Of a stretch of DNA of 23,304 nt, positions 1-8,892 are shown piece after piece (position 1 is the stretch's first letter; every line of letters starts with the position of its first letter). The notes beneath the pieces are model-generated. The model was not told the origin of the DNA. It saw only the letters and a list, made by a program, of their open reading frames with translations, and made no database searches. The stretch comes from a virus. The DNA lies in IMG/VR virus record IMGVR_UViG_3300037093_000097, positions 1 through 23,304 of that record; one strand, given 5' to 3'. The position numbers were made by a program, and so were the translations under genes.

Positions 1-3000
1 AGCCGCCGTGGCAACCTTCGCTGCCTCTGCCTTCGCTACCTCGGCGACCAGCGGCTTTGTCTTTTCCAGATCCCTCAGGTCGTCCATGACATTGAGGTAC
101 TCGTCCTTCCGTCCCGCCGCCGAGAGACGCGCCTCGTACTTGTGCGAGAACTGGGACCGGAGTGTAGCAACGTCAGCCTTCGTCACCGCCGAAGCGGCGC
201 CAGCCCTCGTGTCCTCGATGGCCTTGTCGAGTGGATCGACGACAGTGACAGCGGGCTCGGCAGGCTTCAGTGGGGGCAGGATCGAGTCCGTCGCCCTGAC
301 GGGCTTCAGAACCTCTTCTGGTTCTTTGCCTGCCACGCGCCAGTGGAACGCCTCGCCGTACAACTGGGCCGCCTTGTCCTTGGTAGCTCCTCCTGTCAGG
401 TGCCACTCAGCCCAGCACTCGGCGTACGCCTCTTCAGGGTTCGTCTGCCCATAGGCACTCAGGCCGGTCAACTGGGCCGCTTTGGACCGCGCAGCATTGG
501 CGTCGATCCATTCCGTGCTGAATGGCTTCAGCTTCGCCAGATCCACCGGGCTAAGGTAGTCGGGAACATTGGCCTTAATGTTGGCCATCAGATCGTCGTA
601 CACCTGGCGGAAAACTTGGCCCTGGTGGAACAAGACCGCCGGAGTCTGGGCTGTCTCAACCCCGTCCCTCCAGCCCGAAATATAGGACGCGTGACCAAAC
701 TCGTGGAAGATGTTGTACCGGATCTCGGTTACGTCATTCCGGGCAGGCATGTGCCAGTCCCCGGCATGTGCACCCTGCCACGCCTTCTTCTCGTTGAGGT
801 GGATAACGCGAGCTTCATCGCCCCTCATCATCACCCAACCCTGGGCTTCTATCTTGCCCGTCGCCGTCTGCATGATGGCGTCCTCGCGGATCTCAACCTC
901 GATCGACGGCATCTTCTTGTCGGCAACGCCATAAACGTAGGAGATCTTGTCGCTGTACTGGTCCACGCAGTCGGCCAGAGCATCGAGGGCCGCCTGGGCG
1001 TCTCTCGCCGACGGATAAGGGTGGACACCTGAAGCGATGTGCAGGATGAGCTGTCGACCCTCTTCGTCCTGCATGGCGAATACGGTCTTGCTGACCGCGC
1101 TCTGGTCGGGCCAGGGATCACCGTTGGGCTTCTTCGGCATGACCAGCGGGCGCATGTCGGGACTGGTAATCCCGCCTAGTATCGGTGGCTCCTTGGCCAG
1201 CTGGGCAGCGCCAGTGGTGACGCCGGGTGAAATCAGCTTCCCGCTCTCATCCTCATAACCCATGTACGTCAGATGAGCGCTGCTATCGCCGACCGAGTCC
1301 ACCCGAAACACCGAATCGCGTGGGAGCAGAAACTCGTCCTCTCTGTCCAGCGTGGTCTGAGACACCAACCATTTCCCGCCGAGGGCGTCCTTCAATACCG
1401 CACCCGGAGTACCGACCGGCAAGTCGATCGTCAAACCTGTATTACCGAACAGGCTGTACGTCCCCGGGGACGAAACCGCCCTTGCAAAATCGGGATCTCT
1501 CGACGTCGACACGTACGCCTTATCCCGGAAATCCTGACCCACCTTCATCTTCTTGAGCACCGACAGGTCGACGCATCTCGAAACAGTCATCGGTTCGTCG
1601 GTCGTATCCTTCAGGACGGCTCGATCCAAGACAGCCACATCCGGCTTCTTTCCGTCGCGAAGCTCCTGGTTAATCTGGAAGTAGCTCTCCGGATCGTTCG
1701 AACTAGAGGCATAACCTGCCAGGGCCTTAAGCTCATCGTCGCCATACTCTGGAGCCAGCTTGGCCGCGCCAGAGACCGAAACGGATGGCTCCACGGTGAC
1801 ATACCAGATGCTGTTCTTGTACTCGGCGCTCGTAACCACCATTGACTGCGAGGCCAGCAGAACTTCCTTTTCCTCGGGATAGGTGGACCATTCGGCCACG
1901 TCACGACCGACTACTTGCCCGTTAGTGGTGAAAATCACCTTGTTGACACCGGCGCCGTAAGCGGCAACCCTGTCCCTGTCGGCGGTGAAAGACGTCATCG
2001 GCGCCGTCAGGTCGACGTGTGCGCCTACGACCGGAGCGTCGCCGAACATCCTCTCAAAGCCATCGTCGTCGAGACCGAGCGAGCGGTAGACGGGCCCGTC
2101 ATAAGTGCCACCGCGAACCCAGGCGGCGGCAGCGTCCATCTGCTTAGGCTTGATAGGAACGCCCCAGTCGCCACCCTTGGCCGTGTAGTGCTTGATGCCA
2201 GCTATCGCATCGGCGCCCGGTCCCCCGGCAACCGACACGACTTCTGGCTTCGGAACCGATGGCTTCGGAACCGATGGCTTCGGGACGGCGGGCTTTGCCT
2301 CAGGAGGTGAAACGACCGTCCCATCGCCCCGGTCGTAGCCCGTGTATGTCGCATGAACATTGCCGTCCGCATCCACCGAGTCAATCCTGAACGTCGAGCC
2401 ATGTGGGAGTAGCAGTTCCTGCTCGCTCTCGCGGGACATCTCTTCCGGAACGTCTCGGTATTTCTGGTCCAAGGTGGGCATCCACGCTCCCGGCGTCCCG
2501 GTCGGCAAGTCGATGATCATCTTGTAGTCGTGCTCCGGATTTCCCCACACAAAGTCGAGGTCTCTCGATGTCGAGACGTACGCCTTGTCTGTGAACGTCT
2601 GGCCAGCCTCCAACGCGATCCGGTTGCCGTGAGCGTCGTTAAAGCCCATCCACCGGAGAACCGTCACCGGCTCGGTAGTCGTGTTCTTCGCTATAGCGCT
2701 GTCCAGGGGCGCTAAAGTCCGAGCCGACGTCCAGGCCGAGGACTCGCCCTCGCGTAGCGCCTCATTGATGTGCTGAAAAGTCACATCCTGGTAGTCCGAC
2801 AGAGCGTAAACCTCGTCTTGAGTCCAGGCCCTATCGGTAACTGGAGCCAGCTTGGCGGTGCTCGCCACGGGCACCGCGGGCTTGGCGAGCTTCTCTGGCA
2901 CAAAGGGCGTGATCCGTTCGTCGGGCTTCAGCACGTCGGCCAGCTTGGCCACCTCTGGCTCGGCCGCCTCCTCGACCGGCTTGATGCTGGCTGCCATCCT

Positions 3001-6000
3001 ATCGAGCGTGTTCTTGTCGAAGTACCTGTCAATCACTCCAGGAATAACCAGGTGACCCTTGTCCTTGCCATAGATCTTCGCTCCAGCGGCACGCTGGACT
3101 GCCGTGGCAGCCGTGCTCCGTTCCAGATCTTCCTGCGCCGCCCGTACCGCGTCCGGGTGAGCGTTGGCTATGCCCTGGAGCACCCGGTTCTGAACGTCCG
3201 AGTCCTCCCCAGCTTTCAAGTCGTACGTGCGGCCGACCGTGACGATGTTCTCCTCATCGAACACGACGATCACGTTGTCGGCGGTCAGGGAGTCGTAACC
3301 GAGTGCCCGCGCCTTCGCCGTCACATTCTCGGCGTATTTCAACTGCTCGGCTCCGGTGCCGAACCAGCTAAAGCCGGGACCCATCTCCTTCACTGTCTCG
3401 CTCATCAACCGCTGCGTGACCCCGGCCGGGGCCGGGTTCTTGATGTTGAGCCGCAGCTCCAGCATGTCGGTACCATAAGACTGGACGTCCTCGGGCAGCT
3501 CTCCCGTGTAGACGCCTACCCCCATCGAAGCGCCCGTCGTCGACTTGCGCGACAGATCGAACCCGGACTCCCTAACACCCCTTGCCCCGGCCTTCGTCGT
3601 CGCATGGAACACAGGGGTCTGCCGAACCGAGTCGGCTGCCCATGCGTCGGCCTCGTCCGGAGTCATAACCGGCTTCCACTCCGGGGTTTCCTCGGCCAGC
3701 TTAGCGGCACCCGCGACCGGCTCGGCTGCTACGGAGAACGCCTCAGCTGACCGCTCCTTGAAGTTGTCCTCGGCGTCCTTGAGTTTAGCGAGGATCGTGT
3801 CGTATTCTGAACTCCTGCCTGCCGCCGCAAAGTCTGTCTCGTACTGCTCGAAGTCCTCCCTCATATCCGTGATCGCGTTCACGGTGGGCTTTCCGCTGGC
3901 GCCCCACCCGTGCGTAAGGTTGTATGGGAGGTTCCTGTTTATCTTCTCGATCTCTTTGTCGAGGTCCTCCACCTTCGACGGAAGCCACTTCGGTAGCGGC
4001 GCCTCTTCAGCCAGCTTGAGTGGCTCGGCGGCTTCTTCGGTCAACCGGACCGTGACCTGCTGGACTCCGCTCTTGTCAACCTTGATCGAAAGCACCTCAA
4101 AGGCTTGGCCTCGTGGAAACAGGACTTCGTTTTCTTCACCACCCAGTGCCAAAGCGGTAGAACCCTTCGAGACCTGGATCGTGACCAGTGCCGGATGCTC
4201 GGAGCCAAGGTACTCGAACGCCTCTGCGTTCTTCTTGACCAGCGAGGTAGAAACAAACCCGTCATCCCGGAACGTAGCTCCGACCTTCAGATTGCTGAGA
4301 TCGAGATCCATTCCTCGAAACAGGGTCACGTCCTCCTTAGTGCTGCTGTCCGCTATCGCCTTGTCAAGCGGAGCGCACACCTTGAGTAGGGCGGTTCGTT
4401 CCTTGCGCGTACCAACCCTCAGGATCTCGTTCCAATCACTCCCACCTGGCCCGCTGACCGCAATACCACTTTCATCGGCCGTCACCTGACCGGCCTCGCC
4501 CCTGTACCCCTCAACAGCCCGCTCGGTCTTCGCGTCAAACTCCGCTTCGTTCCGAGGCCCAGAGAACGTACCGGTAAACAGGCGGGACATCTCTTCCTGA
4601 GTAGGGCCTTCTTCGGCCAGCTTGGCTGCACCCGTGACCGCTTCTCTTGTGACCTTGCCATCCACCACTGCCTGGAAACGGGCCATCATTTCCTTGTAGG
4701 CATCTTCGCCGTAGGTGTTGCCCATCCGTACGGCCACGAAATCCGGCTCCAGCGCCTTGACCTTGACGATCATCGTCCGGACATCCTCAGCCGAAATGTC
4801 CGGCGTAGCGGCGAAGATGGCTTTGATCGTCCCGGCGTCGACAGACGGGACGTTATCGCCAGAGACGAAGACATTCCCGTACCGTGCGCCCGCGTCGCCG
4901 TGACTCCAGCAAATGCCGTGGTCGATACCAACCGGCCCATCTTTGGTCAGTATCCAGTTCGACGGGTTCCGGTCCGAGTTGCCGATGACGTAGTCAAACA
5001 GGGCGAGCTTCTGACCTCCAGAGGATGCTATCGCCTCTTCCCTGTCCATCCGGGTTTCTATGCCACCACCTGAGATGGCTGAGGCGAAGCTGCGCCAAAA
5101 CTTCGGATCAGAGCCGTTCGTGCCCTCTACCAGACGCATAACCACACTGTCAAGGTTCTCGGGCGGCGGTGTCTCAACAACCCTACCTGTGAATCTTGCA
5201 AGCCCGCCCGGGAAGTTATCGTCTATAGCCTCGACAACGTGAGCATCTGAGGTAGCACGGGATACGGGAACCCCGAACGTATCCGACAGCCAGTCCCGCG
5301 CTTCATTGAGCTGTGCATCGGTCAGTGCGACCTGCCCGGGTCGGACCACCACCGCTGCCCGGATGACGGCCGGTACCGGGGCGCCCATAGCCACGCCTAC
5401 CTCAGAAGCAAGTACCTCGCTGTCGATCTTTTCGTCGTGATAGCCCTTCGGGCCAAAGAAGTCTTTGATGACTCCCGTCGAGCCGTCACCGAACTTGATC
5501 TCGGTGACCTTGCCCTCAACACCGTGACCCAGCTCCGTTCCGCGACTCACGATTCCGGAGTCAAGTGACACCTCCAGGGCGCTACGGTCGCTGATGTCCT
5601 CGGCGAGTTGGGCGGCGGCCACGAACGGCTTACCCGCGATTACCGCCTCCGTCTTGAGCTTCTCATCTCGGATGAAGCCGAGATACGCGTTCACGTGGAC
5701 GTCGACGTTCGGGATCTTGGCGACGCTGTCCATCATCTGCTGGATGTCGGCAGCCGAGATATCGGGTAGGACCTTGGCGACAGACTCTACGGCATCGGCA
5801 GCACCTGCCGGTAAGAACGGTGTGTAGCAAGTCTCGCCGTATGAGAATGAGAACCCGTGGTCGATGCCAACCGGACCATCCGTCGTCATGATCCAGTTCG
5901 ACGGGTTGCGGTCAGTGTTGCCGATGACGTAGTCGAACAGTCCAAGCCGCTGGCCCGCCGGACTCTTCAGCAGGTCTTCCTCAGCCTTGTCGGCTACGGC

Positions 6001-8886
6001 GTGGAAGTCTACCCTCCAGTCCCCTCCGCCCTTCGCCAGTTGTAGTCGGTGCCAGGCATTCCCATCCGGACCCTCGACGAACCGCTCGGCCAGCGTGTGA
6101 TTGTCAATCTTCACCACAGCCGCGACCTTTACTCCCATGGCGACTCCAACCTCGGAAGCCTCCACTTCCTTATCGAGGTTGAACTCTGTAGCGCTATAAC
6201 CAGTTCTGTACGATCCCAGGTAGGTCTTTACAACGCCGGTCGTCCCGTCCGCAAAGGTGGCCTCCTTCACGGTGCCCTGGACGCCGCTGCCAACCTCATA
6301 GCCTTCCTTGTACGGCCCGGCGGCCACCGAGTCCTTCAGGGCGTCGATGTCATAGATGTCGACCTTGGCCAGCTGAGCCTCGGCGTGATACGCGGCGTCG
6401 ATCCGGTCGACCGTAGCCGACATATCGGCGTAGACAGCGTCCGCTTCGGTGCCGTCCCAGCCGAACAACGCGGCCATCTTTGTAGACAGCTCGTCCGTGC
6501 CTCCGAGGACGTAGTTCGCGTGCGTCTCACCGATCGCCTCGATAAGACTTCCGCCTCCGTACTGGGACAGGTCGGTCGCCTTGCGCAGGTCTACCCACGC
6601 CGCAGCAGCCTGCTCCTGAAGATCGGCCAGCACGGGAAGGGAGTCCAGGGGGCCGCCGATATCTGCGGCCAACCTCGACAGATGGGCGTCGTCATAGAAC
6701 TTCCAACCTTCACCCGGCTCCCCGATCAGCTCCGCCAACAGGTCGCTTGCTGCGATGTTGGACTTGTCGACGGCGATCGACATCTGGAACTGGAACTGGT
6801 GACCTGTCTCGTGAGCCATCAGGTAGCGGCCCTCACCAAGGGCGGAGACCGTAGCGTCGGGCGACGTGAGCGCAGCCTGCGGCATGAACCAATCCGGATG
6901 AGACTGGTTGTAGCCGTACCAATCTCTAGTCTGGCTCGCCCGGCCTCCAACCTCGATCGTCCTGGGGTTGTCGGACATGACACAGGCCAGGTCCTTTTTC
7001 GCCATGGCGTTCTCGCCACCGAAGACGACCGTTGTGCCGGGAGCAGCAAACTCATTGGCACCCCGCATGTAGTCGAGAACTAGCGGGTCGTCGGCCGTCC
7101 AGCCCGATCCCGCCCTGATCTCGCCCTTGATGCGGCCAAGGTCGACATTGATCGAGCCACCCGGGCCGGGCCGCTTAAGTGGTGTACCCCAGCGCTTCGG
7201 CACCTTCACCTCGTGAGCATCCGCCTCGCTCATGTGTGTGCCGGGACGCCGCACCGTATCGAGGGGCCGAGCGGTAGCCTTCGCGGCTTCCCCTGCTCCT
7301 GTGGCTTCCTTCTCAACTCCCTCGGTGGTGACCTGTTCCGCTACTGCTGACGGCGGCGGTGTGTAGACGCCTCCAGGCCCCATATTTTCTAGTCCAGTAG
7401 TCGGAACATCCGGATTCACTTCCGGCTCTTCGCCTTCATCAGCAGTCGAGTCCGTCGTTAGGGGCGCGGATGACGTGATCACGTCGCACCGGCAGCTCGG
7501 ATGTCCAGGTGGGGCGGTGTCACCGCTCGGAAAGTCGTCCTCAAGCGGGATCGGCCCAGACTCGACGTTCTGCATACAGTAGTCGCACGGCATCCCCTCT
7601 GTGGCGATCCACGCTTTGGCGGTCGAGCCCGCGGCTTCCCCAACTGCCAAGGTTGACGAGCAGGAAGCGGAGCAGGACTCCGTGCGGGCGATCGTCTCGG
7701 CACGGCTACCCGACGCCTGAGTGAACACCTTCTGGACGGCGTCCTGCATATCGCGAGTACCACCACCGGCCTGCTGCGTCTTCAGTATCGCGTCCTGAAT
7801 CTGCCGGTACGTCGTGTCCTCACACCCGACGATCCGGTTAAGCTGGGCGTCGTACGCGGCCTTCAGTCCCGGGTCAGCCTTTCCAAAGGTGATCTGGAGC
7901 CGATTCGCCTCGTCACCGGCAAAGTCGTTCATCATCCCGTTCAGCCAGTTCCCGGCGTCATCGGCCAGCTTCTGGCTCATCTCGTCCGTCGGGAAGATAG
8001 CCTCGCCAACCGCCTCGGCCTGGGACTGGCCCGCCTGACCGGCCATCTGCATGAAGTTGGCGACGTTCTGTGCCTGGTTCTGGGCGGCCTGTTGCTGCGT
8101 CTCTCCCTTCGTGGGGAGGTTCACCGGCGAGAAGTTTTCGAGCAGCCGCTTCAGCGTATCGTTAAACTTCTCATTCGGATTGGCCAGAGCCGCCACCTGG
8201 GCATTAGCCGACGTCTGGGCAGCAACAGCCGACTGGACCTGCGTCCAGGCCGCCTCCTGTTCATCGGGTGTAGTGGCAGCTACCTGAGCGGAGCGAGCGG
8301 CGATGATCTTCTGGTTAGCTTTTCCGTAATCAGCTAGAGCTTTCTGAGCTTCCTGGCGGGCCTCTTCTTCGGCGGCTTCCCTACGAACCTCAGCTTCCGT
8401 CCGGGCAACTTCTGCCTCTTGCGCCGCCCTTACCGCCGCCTCGCGCTTTGTTATCTCCTCTTCTTCTTCAGTGGCTCCAAGGGCGACGGCGGTGATCTCG
8501 TCACCGGGCCCGGCGAAATACTGGGTGGCGGCCTGTTGCGGCGTCTCTCCCTGCTGGGCCTGCCCCGCCTTAGGCTTGGGCTTATCGGCCTTGACCTCGG
8601 CCACCGAAAGCCCTTTGGTCCCAGTGGCCAGGTGGTGCAGGTTGGCCAGGACGACCCGCTGCTCATACGCAAAGTGAGCGCGCATGTAGTGCTTGATCGT
8701 CTCCTCCCACACGCCGATCTTATGACGACGCCGGGCGATGTAAGTGAGCAGATCCTTCTCTGTGAGTGGCTGCCCGTAGAGGGTGTGGGAGGTGAACTTA
8801 GGTGCAGCCTTCTCTCCGCGCCGGAACCAGGGAGTTACCGGAAACGGGATCAGAACCGAAAGCGCTCTGTGGGGGGCCGTGATCAT
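1..8886 (-). CDS. Giant MuF-type polyvalent head protein (C-terminus beyond window)
   Basis: Open frame of 2962 codons from an ATG seven bases after the portal stop, with no stop before the window edge, so it is partial. Domains seen, by residue: coiled coil rich in E/A/R (139-205); MuF head-morphogenesis domain (about 340-470; RTE at 401-403, C434/C437, CRC at 465-467); HETGH metallopeptidase motif (692-696, acidic residues at 783/787); kinase-like domain 1 (about 860-1015; GNTDRNPSN, D992, D1009); kinase-like domain 2 (about 1120-1330; D1305, D1322); ADP-ribosyltransferase (ART) 1 (R1524, STS 1546-1548, E1585/E1587); PARP-like H-Y ART (H1761, Y1793, E1878/1879); ART 3 (R2078, STS 2105, E2155/E2157); ART 4 (R2268, S2299, E2339/E2341); ART 5 (R2437, STS 2460, E2516/E2518); second peptidase motif HEFGH (2728-2732, PEEAYAE near 2818). 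MuF proteins sit at or inside the portal vertex. Packaging and injection of the enzyme domains is inference. Individual domain calls rest on motifs read by eye. Confidence 0.9.
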   Translation of the reverse strand, partial: MITAPHRALSVLIPFPVTPWFRRGEKAAPKFTSHTLYGQPLTEKDLLTYIARRRHKIGVWEETIKHYMRAHFAYEQRVVLANLHHLATGTKGLSVAEVKADKPKPKAGQAQQGETPQQAATQYFAGPGDEITAVALGATEEEEEITKREAAVRAAQEAEVARTEAEVRREAAEEEARQEAQKALADYGKANQKIIAARSAQVAATTPDEQEAAWTQVQSAVAAQTSANAQVAALANPNEKFNDTLKRLLENFSPVNLPTKGETQQQAAQNQAQNVANFMQMAGQAGQSQAEAVGEAIFPTDEMSQKLADDAGNWLNGMMNDFAGDEANRLQITFGKADPGLKAAYDAQLNRIVGCEDTTYRQIQDAILKTQQAGGGTRDMQDAVQKVFTQASGSRAETIARTESCSASCSSTLAVGEAAGSTAKAWIATEGMPCDYCMQNVESGPIPLEDDFPSGDTAPPGHPSCRCDVITSSAPLTTDSTADEGEEPEVNPDVPTTGLENMGPGGVYTPPPSAVAEQVTTEGVEKEATGAGEAAKATARPLDTVRRPGTHMSEADAHEVKVPKRWGTPLKRPGPGGSINVDLGRIKGEIRAGSGWTADDPLVLDYMRGANEFAAPGTTVVFGGENAMAKKDLACVMSDNPRTIEVGGRASQTRDWYGYNQSHPDWFMPQAALTSPDATVSALGEGRYLMAHETGHQFQFQMSIAVDKSNIAASDLLAELIGEPGEGWKFYDDAHLSRLAADIGGPLDSLPVLADLQEQAAAAWVDLRKATDLSQYGGGSLIEAIGETHANYVLGGTDELSTKMAALFGWDGTEADAVYADMSATVDRIDAAYHAEAQLAKVDIYDIDALKDSVAAGPYKEGYEVGSGVQGTVKEATFADGTTGVVKTYLGSYRTGYSATEFNLDKEVEASEVGVAMGVKVAAVVKIDNHTLAERFVEGPDGNAWHRLQLAKGGGDWRVDFHAVADKAEEDLLKSPAGQRLGLFDYVIGNTDRNPSNWIMTTDGPVGIDHGFSFSYGETCYTPFLPAGAADAVESVAKVLPDISAADIQQMMDSVAKIPNVDVHVNAYLGFIRDEKLKTEAVIAGKPFVAAAQLAEDISDRSALEVSLDSGIVSRGTELGHGVEGKVTEIKFGDGSTGVIKDFFGPKGYHDEKIDSEVLASEVGVAMGAPVPAVIRAAVVVRPGQVALTDAQLNEARDWLSDTFGVPVSRATSDAHVVEAIDDNFPGGLARFTGRVVETPPPENLDSVVMRLVEGTNGSDPKFWRSFASAISGGGIETRMDREEAIASSGGQKLALFDYVIGNSDRNPSNWILTKDGPVGIDHGICWSHGDAGARYGNVFVSGDNVPSVDAGTIKAIFAATPDISAEDVRTMIVKVKALEPDFVAVRMGNTYGEDAYKEMMARFQAVVDGKVTREAVTGAAKLAEEGPTQEEMSRLFTGTFSGPRNEAEFDAKTERAVEGYRGEAGQVTADESGIAVSGPGGSDWNEILRVGTRKERTALLKVCAPLDKAIADSSTKEDVTLFRGMDLDLSNLKVGATFRDDGFVSTSLVKKNAEAFEYLGSEHPALVTIQVSKGSTALALGGEENEVLFPRGQAFEVLSIKVDKSGVQQVTVRLTEEAAEPLKLAEEAPLPKWLPSKVEDLDKEIEKINRNLPYNLTHGWGASGKPTVNAITDMREDFEQYETDFAAAGRSSEYDTILAKLKDAEDNFKERSAEAFSVAAEPVAGAAKLAEETPEWKPVMTPDEADAWAADSVRQTPVFHATTKAGARGVRESGFDLSRKSTTGASMGVGVYTGELPEDVQSYGTDMLELRLNIKNPAPAGVTQRLMSETVKEMGPGFSWFGTGAEQLKYAENVTAKARALGYDSLTADNVIVVFDEENIVTVGRTYDLKAGEDSDVQNRVLQGIANAHPDAVRAAQEDLERSTAATAVQRAAGAKIYGKDKGHLVIPGVIDRYFDKNTLDRMAASIKPVEEAAEPEVAKLADVLKPDERITPFVPEKLAKPAVPVASTAKLAPVTDRAWTQDEVYALSDYQDVTFQHINEALREGESSAWTSARTLAPLDSAIAKNTTTEPVTVLRWMGFNDAHGNRIALEAGQTFTDKAYVSTSRDLDFVWGNPEHDYKMIIDLPTGTPGAWMPTLDQKYRDVPEEMSRESEQELLLPHGSTFRIDSVDADGNVHATYTGYDRGDGTVVSPPEAKPAVPKPSVPKPSVPKPEVVSVAGGPGADAIAGIKHYTAKGGDWGVPIKPKQMDAAAAWVRGGTYDGPVYRSLGLDDDGFERMFGDAPVVGAHVDLTAPMTSFTADRDRVAAYGAGVNKVIFTTNGQVVGRDVAEWSTYPEEKEVLLASQSMVVTSAEYKNSIWYVTVEPSVSVSGAAKLAPEYGDDELKALAGYASSSNDPESYFQINQELRDGKKPDVAVLDRAVLKDTTDEPMTVSRCVDLSVLKKMKVGQDFRDKAYVSTSRDPDFARAVSSPGTYSLFGNTGLTIDLPVGTPGAVLKDALGGKWLVSQTTLDREDEFLLPRDSVFRVDSVGDSSAHLTYMGYEDESGKLISPGVTTGAAQLAKEPPILGGITSPDMRPLVMPKKPNGDPWPDQSAVSKTVFAMQDEEGRQLILHIASGVHPYPSARDAQAALDALADCVDQYSDKISYVYGVADKKMPSIEVEIREDAIMQTATGKIEAQGWVMMRGDEARVIHLNEKKAWQGAHAGDWHMPARNDVTEIRYNIFHEFGHASYISGWRDGVETAQTPAVLFHQGQVFRQVYDDLMANIKANVPDYLSPVDLAKLKPFSTEWIDANAARSKAAQLTGLSAYGQTNPEEAYAECWAEWHLTGGATKDKAAQLYGEAFHWRVAGKEPEEVLKPVRATDSILPPLKPAEPAVTVVDPLDKAIEDTRAGAASAVTKADVATLRSQFSHKYEARLSAAGRKDEYLNVMDDLRDLEKTKPLVAEVAKAEAAKVATAA
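1495..2590 (-). repeat. Duplicated ADP-ribosyltransferase core (ART 3 and ART 5)
   Basis: The stretches near 1495-1525 and 2560-2590 are close DNA matches, both encoding DKAYVSTSRD-[P/L]-DF. The surrounding domains follow the same order: Arg strand, STS, a TIDLP/IIDLP strand with GTPGA, an acidic ExE turn with LLP, then a D-SV strand. ART 3 and ART 5 therefore appear to be paralogous copies, separated by the more diverged ART 4. Confidence 0.8.
2248..2292 (-). repeat. 15-bp tandem repeat encoding Pro-Lys-rich linker
   Basis: Two identical 15-bp units (2248-2262, 2263-2277) and a degenerate third (2278-2292) encode a VPKPS-type linker between ART domains 3 and 4 of the giant protein. Such Pro/Lys spacers keep neighbouring domains apart. 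Copy number could vary by slippage. Confidence 0.85.
4963..5940 (-). repeat. Duplicated kinase-like catalytic segment
   Basis: The segments at 4963-5007 and 5896-5940 are nearly identical over about 45 bases. Both encode LFDYVIGN-[T/S]-DRNPSNWI, the putative catalytic loop of two kinase-like domains. The domains around them are clearly related but more diverged, with an insertion in the second copy. The DNA-level match suggests fairly recent duplication or gene conversion within the gene. Confidence 0.85.
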
Positions 8887-8892
8887 CGACAC

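Noticed and set aside
2248-2292. CRISPR-like or minisatellite array
   Set aside because: It is in frame, encodes a Pro-Lys linker, has only two to three units and has no spacers.
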